From positions 62,001 through 126,000 of the forward strand of contig NZ_JASCRY010000001.1 in the NCBI RefSeq assembly GCF_030010375.1: 64,000 bases of DNA, in the 5' to 3' direction. Shown in pieces: positions 53,094 through 61,199 of the stretch. Under the pieces are notes generated by a model that saw nothing but the letters and a program-made list of their open reading frames with translations, was not told where the DNA came from and searched no databases. The position numbers were made by a program, and so were the translations under genes. The stretch comes from Flavobacterium yafengii. Its GTDB lineage: Bacteria; Bacteroidota; Bacteroidia; Flavobacteriales; Flavobacteriaceae. Positions within the stretch are counted from its first letter, which is position 1; each line of letters opens with the position of its first letter.

Positions 53094-54899
53094 TTATCGA
53101 ACACCATGCATTAATTTCTTAATTACCGGCCCCATCAAAATTGAGAATAAAGCCACCACTATAGATATTATTGCTAACATCCAGAAGAAATAACTCAATC
53201 CGTGCTCATTGGCAATTTTATCAATATTTTCTCCGAACATCCCTGCTCCTTTCATTCCTATTGCAACTGCAAGATACCAAACTCCAAACATAAATGCAAT
53301 CATTCTTGCAGGAACTAATTTACTCACATAAGACAATCCTACCGGCGAGATACACAATTCAGCCATAGTATGGAAAAGATACACCAAAATCAACCAAATC
53401 ATACTTACTGAAGCTGTTTTTGCACCCGCTTCGATTCCGCTTGCGCCAAAAGCTACACAAGCCATACCAAGCGCTAATAATCCCATTCCGATTCCGTATT
53501 TTAAATTAGCTGCAGGATTGTATTTACTTTCCCACCATTTTGAAAATAATGGCGCTAACGAAATAATAAACAAGGAGTTTAAGGTAGAAAACCAGGTGGC
53601 TGGAACTTCGGTTAATGCAGTCGTAACTTTATCAATTTTCAACGCTTGCAAGGTGTCATCTGACAATGATAAATATCCTGCAGTATAATAATCTTTAGCC
53701 AACATCCATATTGCTATTGCCCAAATAATTATAAAACTCACACTTAGAATAATATTTGCAATAGCATAAAATTTAAACGTTTGTTTGAATAATAAAATCA
53801 ATACCCAAGTGATAATTACTAATGGTAAAATAGTAATCAATGAATTCATTACTAAGAATACCACACTCCAATTACCTGTTAAAACTCTATCCGTATAATC
53901 ATTCGCAAAAATGGTTAAACTGTTTGGAGATTGTTCGAAAATTGCCCAAAAGAAAATAGTCAGAAATGCGAAGAATGTAACCGCTATTAATTTTTCTTTA
54001 GTAATTTTAGAATATTGAGTAAATCTATAAATCAACAATATAATAAATACAACCAGTGCTGAAACTATAGCAATAGAGTTCCCGCTTTCGCCAAGGAATG
54101 AAAAAATATTTACTTTCCCTCCCGATATTTTGGAAGCTGGATCATTTAAAAGCCACAATAAAGCTAGTAATGATGAAAATGCAATAGCTGCTAATTGTAT
54201 TGGTGAAAAAGGATTTCTTTTATCTGTATCCAAAGCTTCTGCTTTAGCTTTACTTTCTTTGTTTGGTTTTAAACCAATGTCTCCAAAGATATTTTGAGAC
54301 AACCAAAACTGTAACATTCCAAAGAACATAAAAATTCCAGCTAAACCAAAACCGTAAGTCCACCCAACTTTTTCTCCTAAATAACCACAAAGTAAAATAC
54401 CAAAGAAAGCCCCGGCATTTACACCCATGTAGAACAAAGTATATGCACCATCTTTCTTTTCAGGACGGTCTTTGTACATTTCAGATACAATTGATGTCAT
54501 GTTTGGTTTAAAAAAACCATTACCAAAAACCAACAATACTAATCCTAAATAAATAGAAAATTCTGTTTCAACAGCCATAGAAGCGTGTCCTAAAGTCATC
54601 AAACTAGCTCCAACAACAACAGCCCATCTAAAACCAATTACTTTATCGGCAAAATAACCACCTAACATCGTGGATAAATAAACCAATCCTACGTAGGATC
54701 CAAATAATGCAGAAGCATTTTCACGAGTCCATTCCCAACCACCGTCTGTAAAGGAAGCGGTTAAAAATAATATCAATAAAGAACGCATTCCGTAGAATGA
54801 AAAACGCTCCCACATCTCTGTGAAGAATAAAACGAATAATCCCGCTGGATGTCCTAGAACGGTACTTTTAAAAAATTGGTCTGTAGTATTTTCACTCAT
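53094..54899 (-). CDS. Proton-dependent oligopeptide transporter (POT/PTR2), second copy
   Basis: Inner-membrane di/tripeptide-proton symporter of the major facilitator superfamily. The 601 residues begin with the ExxERFxxYG motif (EMWERFSFYGMRSLLILFLT) and contain FTLFYMGVNAGAFFG-like text (YTLFYMGVNAGAFFGILLCGYLGE) and ELCISPVGLSYVSKLVP, PTR2 signatures. It is longer than its neighbour owing to extra loops in the middle (GGKVNIFSFLGESG, DDTLQALKIDKV). It starts 4 bases after the first POT gene stops and is a diverged tandem paralogue of it. A DPP IV gene leads the operon. Confidence 0.93.
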   Translation of the reverse strand: MSENTTDQFFKSTVLGHPAGLFVLFFTEMWERFSFYGMRSLLILFLTASFTDGGWEWTRENASALFGSYVGLVYLSTMLGGYFADKVIGFRWAVVVGASLMTLGHASMAVETEFSIYLGLVLLVFGNGFFKPNMTSIVSEMYKDRPEKKDGAYTLFYMGVNAGAFFGILLCGYLGEKVGWTYGFGLAGIFMFFGMLQFWLSQNIFGDIGLKPNKESKAKAEALDTDKRNPFSPIQLAAIAFSSLLALLWLLNDPASKISGGKVNIFSFLGESGNSIAIVSALVVFIILLIYRFTQYSKITKEKLIAVTFFAFLTIFFWAIFEQSPNSLTIFANDYTDRVLTGNWSVVFLVMNSLITILPLVIITWVLILLFKQTFKFYAIANIILSVSFIIIWAIAIWMLAKDYYTAGYLSLSDDTLQALKIDKVTTALTEVPATWFSTLNSLFIISLAPLFSKWWESKYNPAANLKYGIGMGLLALGMACVAFGASGIEAGAKTASVSMIWLILVYLFHTMAELCISPVGLSYVSKLVPARMIAFMFGVWYLAVAIGMKGAGMFGENIDKIANEHGLSYFFWMLAIISIVVALFSILMGPVIKKLMHGVR

Positions 54900-54903
54900 A
54901 TTA

Positions 54904-56448
54904 TTAATTATTTAATTCTTTATCTACTCCGTGCATTAATTTTTTGATTATTGGCGAAAGTACTAATAGTAGTAATCCGAAACCAAGTCCTGTATAAAAT
55001 AAATATTCAAAAAGTACTAAGTAACTCTGTTTAGCTAAGTTCAAATCAGGTGCTGTACCATTTGAAGTATCGACAGAAGCAATATTAGCTAAAATGGAAG
55101 CAATAAATTCAGAACTGGCTGTTGCCAAAAACCAAACGCCCATCATGAACCCAACGATTTTTGCCGGGGATAATTTAGTCACTGCAGAAAGTCCTACCGG
55201 TGATAGGCATAATTCCCCACAAGTGTGTAAAAGATACGTAAGAATCAACCAAATCATGGCTACTTTTCCCATTCCTGACAAACTAATTCCTAAAACTAAA
55301 GACCCAAAACCTAAACCTACCAACAACAATGCTATTGAAAATTTCACTGCTGTATTTGGATTGTATTTCCCTAGCTTTACCCACAACCAAGCAAAAACCG
55401 GTGCTAATAAAATTATAAACAATGCATTAAAACTCAAAAATTGGCTAGCGGTTATGGTATATCCAAAAACTGTTCTGTCTAAAATACGGTCTGCAAATAA
55501 ATTTAATGAAGTATACGCTTGTTCAAATAATGCCCAAAAGATAATCGTAAAAACAATCAAAATGGTTAAAGCCATTAATTGCTCTCTTGCTTTTTTATCC
55601 AATTGCGTAACGGCATAATAGACAATATAAATAAACGAAACTGCTCCAGCAAACATCAAGGAATAGGAAACCACTTCATGACGTTGCACCATTTGCCAAA
55701 AAATCAATGCCGAAGAAGCACTTAGCAAATAAATTAGCCATTCGTTCTTTATCCCGAACGATCTTTTTTCCAAAATTTCAGGCACGGTAGTTTCCCCTTT
55801 CCCCATTAATAATTTCCTTCCGGAAATAAAAGTCAATAGTCCAAAAAACATTCCTATACCGGCTGCTGCAAAACCATAACTCCATCCATAAGTTTCTCCA
55901 AGCCAACCACAAATTAATGTAGCCATAAAGGACCCTAAGTTGATCCCCATGTAAAACAAAGTGAATCCAGAATCTCTTCTTTTATCGCCCGTCTCATATA
56001 ATTCTCCCACTAATGAAGAGATATTGGCTTTTAGAAAACCAACCCCGACAATTATTAAGGATAATGAAAAGTAAAATATTTGCAAGGCGGTTTCGTCCCT
56101 TGTAATTTCGCCAGTAATGGATTGTGTGGCGGCATTCCCTTCATAAGCCATTCCTACATGACCTAACACAAGCATTATACCTCCAAAAACAATTGCTTTT
56201 CTAAATCCCAGATAGCGATCCGCAATAAAACCACCTAAAACGGGTACTGCATACACCAAAGCAGCGTAGCTTCCAATCAGTAAATTCCCTGAAGTATCCG
56301 AAAACAAATGGTACTTTGTCAGATAAAAAATCAACAATGCTTTCATACCGTAGAACGAAAACCGTTCCCACATTTCGGTAAAAAACAATATAAAAAGCGC
56401 CTTTGGATGTCCAAAAAATTCTTCCTTATTCAATGCGTCGTTTGTCAT
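54904..56448 (-). CDS. Proton-dependent oligopeptide transporter (POT/PTR2), first copy
   Basis: Same family as the gene that follows. The 514 residues contain EMWERFSFYGMKALLIFYLTKYH, FTLFYMGINLGSFMATLICGWLGETYGWSYGF and ELCLSPVGLSAVTKLSPAKIVGFMMGVWFL. About 12 to 14 membrane segments. It starts 9 bases downstream of the dipeptidyl peptidase gene and ends 4 bases before the second transporter, so DPP IV, POT1 and POT2 form one operon for cutting oligopeptides outside and importing the di- and tripeptides. Confidence 0.94.
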   Translation of the reverse strand: MTNDALNKEEFFGHPKALFILFFTEMWERFSFYGMKALLIFYLTKYHLFSDTSGNLLIGSYAALVYAVPVLGGFIADRYLGFRKAIVFGGIMLVLGHVGMAYEGNAATQSITGEITRDETALQIFYFSLSLIIVGVGFLKANISSLVGELYETGDKRRDSGFTLFYMGINLGSFMATLICGWLGETYGWSYGFAAAGIGMFFGLLTFISGRKLLMGKGETTVPEILEKRSFGIKNEWLIYLLSASSALIFWQMVQRHEVVSYSLMFAGAVSFIYIVYYAVTQLDKKAREQLMALTILIVFTIIFWALFEQAYTSLNLFADRILDRTVFGYTITASQFLSFNALFIILLAPVFAWLWVKLGKYNPNTAVKFSIALLLVGLGFGSLVLGISLSGMGKVAMIWLILTYLLHTCGELCLSPVGLSAVTKLSPAKIVGFMMGVWFLATASSEFIASILANIASVDTSNGTAPDLNLAKQSYLVLFEYLFYTGLGFGLLLLVLSPIIKKLMHGVDKELNN

Positions 56449-56457
56449 AAAGCGCTG

Positions 56458-58629
56458 TTATAAATTTTCTTTGATAAAATTAGTCATTTTTGTATACAAT
56501 TGAATTCTGGTTTTTCCACCATAAATCCCGTGATTATTGTCTGGGTAAATTTGCGAATCAAATTGTTTATTAGCCTGAATCAAAGCTTCCATCATTTGCA
56601 TGGAATTTTGAACATGAACGTTATCATCTCCTGAACCGTGAATCAAAAGAAATTTTCCTTTCAATTTATCCACATGGTTTATTGGTGAATTATCATCATA
56701 TCCGCTTGCATTTTCCTGTGGTGTCGTCATGTAACGTTCCGTGTACACACTGTCATAGAATCTCCAGTTTGTAACCGGAGCTACAGCAATTGCCATTTTG
56801 AAAACATCGTTTCCTTTCATGATACAATTAGACGCCATAAAACCACCATACGACCAGCCAAATATACCAATTCTAGATTTATCAACAAATGCGTAATTTC
56901 CTATTACTTTGGCGGCATCAATTTGATCTTCCACTTCGTATTTTCCTAATTGCAATTGAGTCACTTTTTTGAAATCAGCTCCTTTAAAACCAGTTCCGCG
57001 TCCATCAACACAAGCTACAATGTAACCTTGTTGTGACAACATCATAAACCAATAATCATCCGTACTGTTCCACTCATTATTTACCTGTTGCGAACCTGGA
57101 CCAGAATATTGGTACATAAAAACAGGGTATTTTTTTGTTGGATCAAAATCTTTAGGTTTAATCATCCAAGCATTTAGTTCATTACCTTTTGCTGTTTTTA
57201 AAACAAAAAACTCTTTAGCCGGCAAATTATAGCTTTTTAGTTTTGAAGCCAATGATTCATTGTTTTCAATAACCTGAACTTGTTTCCCAACTTTAGCCTC
57301 GTTCAATGTATACGTCGTAGGTTGAGACGCACTAGAAAATGTGTTGATGTAGTATTGAAAATTCGGGCTGAATGTCGCTGCATTCGTTCCTGTATTTTGT
57401 GACAAACGCACTTTGTTTTTTCCATCAAGTCCTATTCTGTAAACATCTCTATTAATAGATCCATTTTCTACAGACTGATAGAAAACTGTATTTGTCTTTT
57501 CGTCTAAACCATAGTAATTCGTTACTTCCCATTTTCCTTTGGTCAGTTGGTTTTTCAATTTTCCATTCTTGTCATATAAGTAAACATGATTGAAACCGTC
57601 TTTTTCTGAAGTCCAAATAAAACTGTTGTCTTTCAAGAAAGTCAAGTTATCCGTAACATCAACATACGCTTTGTCTTTTTCGTTCAAAACTACTTTTGCA
57701 GCTCCTGAATTACCGTCGATAAACAACAAATCCAAATTATTTTGATGACGATTCAATACCTGTGCAGATAATGTATTCGCATCATTCGTCCATTTCATTC
57801 TGGCGATATAAAAATCAGTGTAATTCCCCAGGTTTACATTTTTTACTCCATTCAAATTTACATCATAAATATGTAAAGAAACTAAAGCATTCTTTTCACC
57901 GGCCTTTGGATATTTAAACGTTTGCATCATTGGATACAATTCTTTACCAAACATGGACATAGAAAATTCCGGAACCTGACTTTCGTCAAAACGAATGTAA
58001 GCCACTTTTTTGCTGTCAGCACTCCAATCGAAAGCTTTCACAAAAGCAAATTCTTCCTCGTAAACCCAATCCGTAATACCGTTAATAATGCTATTTTTTT
58101 GTCCGTCTGTAGTTATTGGAGTTGATTTATTAGAAGCTAAATCATATACATACAGATTATTTTCTTTAGCGTACGCTATCTTTTTTCCATCAGGTGAAAA
58201 AGTAGGTTCCTGAACCTGAAAATCAAATAGTTTTTTTAATTTTTTACTGGCTATATCGTACAAATAATAATCAGCAGTAAAGGAGTGGCGGAAGATTTGA
58301 TTCGTGTTACACGCCAATAAAATCATTTTTTCTGACGCATCAAATGTGTAACTGTCTATCCCGTTTGAAAGTTCTTTGTGGGATTTTGTATCTATAAGTG
58401 TAGCTACTTTTTTTAAAGTTGCAAAATCATACAAATCGATTTGCATACTTCTGGACTGGTTGTCTAAATTCAATACAGTGTATTGATTTGTATTTTTCAT
58501 GGATTGTAATTCATCCATTCCTTGCGCACGAAAAGTGCCGTTGTAAATTTCATCAATTGTAATTTTTTGTTGGCCGACAACAGTAAAACACAGGAATAAA
58601 AATAATGCAATAATTTTTTTCGAATACAT
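56458..58629 (-). CDS. Dipeptidyl peptidase IV-like S9 serine protease
   Basis: Removes N-terminal dipeptides from oligopeptides in the periplasm or at the surface. The 723 residues have a signal peptide (MYSKKIIALFLFLCFTVVGQ), an eight-bladed propeller-type domain (about 30-460, with SPDGKKIAYAKENNLYVYD-like repeats and the DWVYEEEF double-Glu loop that holds the peptide N-terminus) and an alpha/beta-hydrolase domain. Catalytic residues by motif: Ser593 in GWSYGG, Asp668 in GSGDDNVH, His700 in DNNHGI; their spacing matches human DPP4. It leads the operon with two POT transporters. Confidence 0.95.
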   Translation of the reverse strand: MYSKKIIALFLFLCFTVVGQQKITIDEIYNGTFRAQGMDELQSMKNTNQYTVLNLDNQSRSMQIDLYDFATLKKVATLIDTKSHKELSNGIDSYTFDASEKMILLACNTNQIFRHSFTADYYLYDIASKKLKKLFDFQVQEPTFSPDGKKIAYAKENNLYVYDLASNKSTPITTDGQKNSIINGITDWVYEEEFAFVKAFDWSADSKKVAYIRFDESQVPEFSMSMFGKELYPMMQTFKYPKAGEKNALVSLHIYDVNLNGVKNVNLGNYTDFYIARMKWTNDANTLSAQVLNRHQNNLDLLFIDGNSGAAKVVLNEKDKAYVDVTDNLTFLKDNSFIWTSEKDGFNHVYLYDKNGKLKNQLTKGKWEVTNYYGLDEKTNTVFYQSVENGSINRDVYRIGLDGKNKVRLSQNTGTNAATFSPNFQYYINTFSSASQPTTYTLNEAKVGKQVQVIENNESLASKLKSYNLPAKEFFVLKTAKGNELNAWMIKPKDFDPTKKYPVFMYQYSGPGSQQVNNEWNSTDDYWFMMLSQQGYIVACVDGRGTGFKGADFKKVTQLQLGKYEVEDQIDAAKVIGNYAFVDKSRIGIFGWSYGGFMASNCIMKGNDVFKMAIAVAPVTNWRFYDSVYTERYMTTPQENASGYDDNSPINHVDKLKGKFLLIHGSGDDNVHVQNSMQMMEALIQANKQFDSQIYPDNNHGIYGGKTRIQLYTKMTNFIKENL

Positions 58630-58772
58630 GATATTTATTTAAATATAAAAACCGTCAATTTTAGTGAAAAATTTACAATAATTTCACATTCGATGTGTTA
58701 AATGTTAAAAACAATATTCTAAACACCCATTTATTGAGGATATTATCATAGTAAACAAAACAGCTAAAATCG

Positions 58773-58780
58773 TATCTTTG
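58773..58780 (+). promoter_or_regulatory. -7 box (TATCTTTG) of the HMG-CoA reductase gene
   Basis: Exact TAnnTTTG match 28 bases before the ATG at 58809, followed by the frequent CAAG context. Confidence 0.45.
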
Positions 58781-58808
58781 CAAGTATACATATTATAATC
58801 TATTGAGA

Positions 58809-60125
58809 ATGAATAAGGCCATTAGCGGATTTTCTAAATTATCCAAAGAAGAAAAAATTAAATGGATTGCCAATCAATATTTTTCAACACCTACAGAAGC
58901 CATTTCCTTGCTGAAAAACTACTGGAATTCTGATGAAAAAATACAGAAATTACATGATGAATTCATCGAAAACACGATAACCAATTTCTACATTCCGCTG
59001 GGAGTTGCTCCTAATTTCCTGATTAATGGAAAATACAGCACGATTCCTATGGCAATTGAAGAAAGTTCTGTGGTTGCCGCTGCCGCAAAAGCTGCTAAAT
59101 TTTGGTCCACGCGTGGCGGATTTAAAACAACCGTAATCAACACCGAAAAAATTGGTCAGGTTCATTTTATCTATAAAGGAGATGTTTCCAAACTGAACTT
59201 ATTTTTTGCCCAAAACAAAAGCAAATTTTTCGCAGAAACAGAATCGATTACCACAAATATGCAAAAACGCGGTGGCGGAATTTTAGACATTGTTCTAAAA
59301 GACAAAACTGATTTGTTGCCCAATTATTTTCAGCTGCATGCCACTTTTGAAACCAAAGACAGCATGGGCGCTAATTTTATTAATTCGTGTCTGGAACAAT
59401 TTTCCAAAACATTAAAAGAAGAAGCACATAATTATGACTTGTTCACTGAAACTGAAAAAGATCTTGAAGTCGTGATGAGCATTCTCTCGAATTATGTTCC
59501 AAATTGCATCGTAAGAGCCGAAGTTTCTTGCCCAATTACCGACTTAGAAGAAAAACACATTCTAAATCCACAGGAATTTGCAGAGAAATTTGTTCAAGCC
59601 GTTCAAATCGCCGAAGTCGAGCCGTATCGAGCCGTAACGCACAACAAAGGAATCATGAACGGAGTGGATGCAGTAGTTCTGGCAACAGGAAATGATTTCC
59701 GTGCAGTCGAAGCCGGAATTCATGCCTACGCTTCCCGAAACGGAAAATATTCCAGTCTTTCCCATGCCAAAATCGAAAATGATATTTTTACTTTTTGGTT
59801 GGAAATTCCTTTAGCATTAGGAACTGTTGGTGGTTTAACTTCCCTGCATCCATTGGTAAAATTGTCATTGGAAATGCTGGAAAAACCATCTGCCAAGGAA
59901 TTAATGCAGTTTGTAGCCGTAGCCGGTTTGGCCCAAAACTTTGCCGCTTTGCGTTCCTTGACTACAACAGGAATTCAGGAAGGACACATGAAAATGCATT
60001 TAAACAACATCATCAACCAGTTTGAAGCCAATGATGAAGAGCGCATTTTAATCCTAAAATATTTCAAAAAAAATACTGTTTCACATAGTGCTGTAGTCAC
60101 TTTTATTGAAAATTTAAGAAAGTAA
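58809..60125 (+). CDS. mvaA: Hydroxymethylglutaryl-CoA reductase, class II
   Basis: Interconverts HMG-CoA and mevalonate. ATG at 58809 gives 438 residues; a TTG two codons upstream is also in frame. Class II features are complete: the catalytic Glu in MAIEESSVVAAAAKAAKFW (about 81-99), HNKGIMNGVDAVVLATGNDFRAVEAG with catalytic Lys and Asp, GTVGGLTSLHPLVK, and the C-terminal His in QEGHMKMHLNN. Bacteroidota make isoprenoids by the mevalonate pathway, so here it is biosynthetic in spite of the degradative class name. A GHMP kinase follows after 52 bases. Confidence 0.94.
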   Translation: MNKAISGFSKLSKEEKIKWIANQYFSTPTEAISLLKNYWNSDEKIQKLHDEFIENTITNFYIPLGVAPNFLINGKYSTIPMAIEESSVVAAAAKAAKFWSTRGGFKTTVINTEKIGQVHFIYKGDVSKLNLFFAQNKSKFFAETESITTNMQKRGGGILDIVLKDKTDLLPNYFQLHATFETKDSMGANFINSCLEQFSKTLKEEAHNYDLFTETEKDLEVVMSILSNYVPNCIVRAEVSCPITDLEEKHILNPQEFAEKFVQAVQIAEVEPYRAVTHNKGIMNGVDAVVLATGNDFRAVEAGIHAYASRNGKYSSLSHAKIENDIFTFWLEIPLALGTVGGLTSLHPLVKLSLEMLEKPSAKELMQFVAVAGLAQNFAALRSLTTTGIQEGHMKMHLNNIINQFEANDEERILILKYFKKNTVSHSAVVTFIENLRK

Positions 60126-60177
60126 TTTTTATCTAGAAGCAACAAAAAAGAAGATTGCTTCGTTCCTCGCAAAAACA

Positions 60178-61095
60178 ATGAAAAAAACATTCTACAGTAA
60201 CGGAAAACTTTTAATCACAGGAGAATATCTGGTTCTTGATGGCGCAAAAGCCTTTGCATTACCCACAAAAATGGGGCAAAATCTCATTATAGAAAAAGGA
60301 AACAACAAGGAAATCATCTGGAAAAGCTATGATGCGGATGGAAGCATTTGGTTTGAAAACACCCTTTTATTTTCTGATATTTCAAAGGAAATAAATCCTG
60401 AAAATGAATCGGTTAAAACTACACTTACGACCATTTTACACGAAGCTTTTAAACTAAATCCTGATTTTATTTTAAATTCAAACGGATACCATATTACTAC
60501 TGAACTTGGATTTCCTAAAAGCTGGGGCCTGGGAACATCATCGACTTTAATAAACAATATTGCTCAATGGCTACAAATCGACGCGTTTACACTGCTTAAA
60601 AACAGTTTTGGAGGAAGTGGTTACGATATTGCCTGTGCTCAAAACGACACTCCTATTGTATATCATCTGGAACACGGCAATCCTATAGTTGAAAAAGTAC
60701 CCTTTAATCCAGAATTCACACAAAACCTATACTTTGTATATCTCAACAAAAAGCAAAGCAGTAAAACCGCAATAGCGGCATACAACATTAATAAAAAAAA
60801 CAATCTGGCGAGAACTATTGCTTTAAATGACGTGATAACTTCTGAAGTTTTGAATGCTCCCACGCTTCAATCTTTTGCTACAGCAATACAAAAGCACGAA
60901 GTACAAATGAGCATTATTCTGGAAACACAAACTATAAAAGAATCCTTGTTTCCTGATTTTAATGGCGTGATAAAAAGTCTTGGTGCCTGGGGAGGCGATT
61001 TTGTAATGGCAATTGCTGCTGAAAATCCCAGCGCTTATTTTATTTCAAAAGGATATAAAACTATCGTTCCGTATAATGAAATGATATTGTCATAG
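60178..61095 (+). CDS. GHMP kinase of the GYDIA type
   Basis: A small-molecule kinase of the galactokinase-homoserine-mevalonate-phosphomevalonate superfamily. The 305 residues start with LLITGEYLVLDGAKAFALPTKMGQ, have the ATP loop WGLGTSSTL (about 116-124) and the family motif GSGYDIACA (about 146-154). The C-terminal GHMP signature is the GAWGGDFVMAIAA stretch. Its place directly after HMG-CoA reductase suggests that it acts in the mevalonate pathway (mevalonate or phosphomevalonate kinase), but the substrate is not settled by sequence. A strong terminator follows. Confidence 0.88.
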   Translation: MKKTFYSNGKLLITGEYLVLDGAKAFALPTKMGQNLIIEKGNNKEIIWKSYDADGSIWFENTLLFSDISKEINPENESVKTTLTTILHEAFKLNPDFILNSNGYHITTELGFPKSWGLGTSSTLINNIAQWLQIDAFTLLKNSFGGSGYDIACAQNDTPIVYHLEHGNPIVEKVPFNPEFTQNLYFVYLNKKQSSKTAIAAYNINKKNNLARTIALNDVITSEVLNAPTLQSFATAIQKHEVQMSIILETQTIKESLFPDFNGVIKSLGAWGGDFVMAIAAENPSAYFISKGYKTIVPYNEMILS

Positions 61096-61135
61096 TTTCT
61101 ATCATTATTACAGCTTTCAAAAACTACATTAAAAT

Positions 61136-61172
61136 AAAAATCCCGATACATTCAACATGTATCGGGATTTTT
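61136..61172. terminator. Bidirectional terminator after the GHMP kinase
   Basis: AAAAATCCCGATACA (61136-61150) pairs exactly with 61158-61172. It has the same AAATCCCGAT stem as the hairpins near fbaA and accD and also serves the minus-strand PpiD-like gene. Confidence 0.9.
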
Positions 61173-61199
61173 TATTTTGATTAATTACTTCTTAGAAAA

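Noticed and set aside
55094..55618. Plus-strand open frame of 174 codons inside the first POT gene
   Set aside because: Antisense shadow of a confidently assigned transporter; no signal, domain or promoter of its own.
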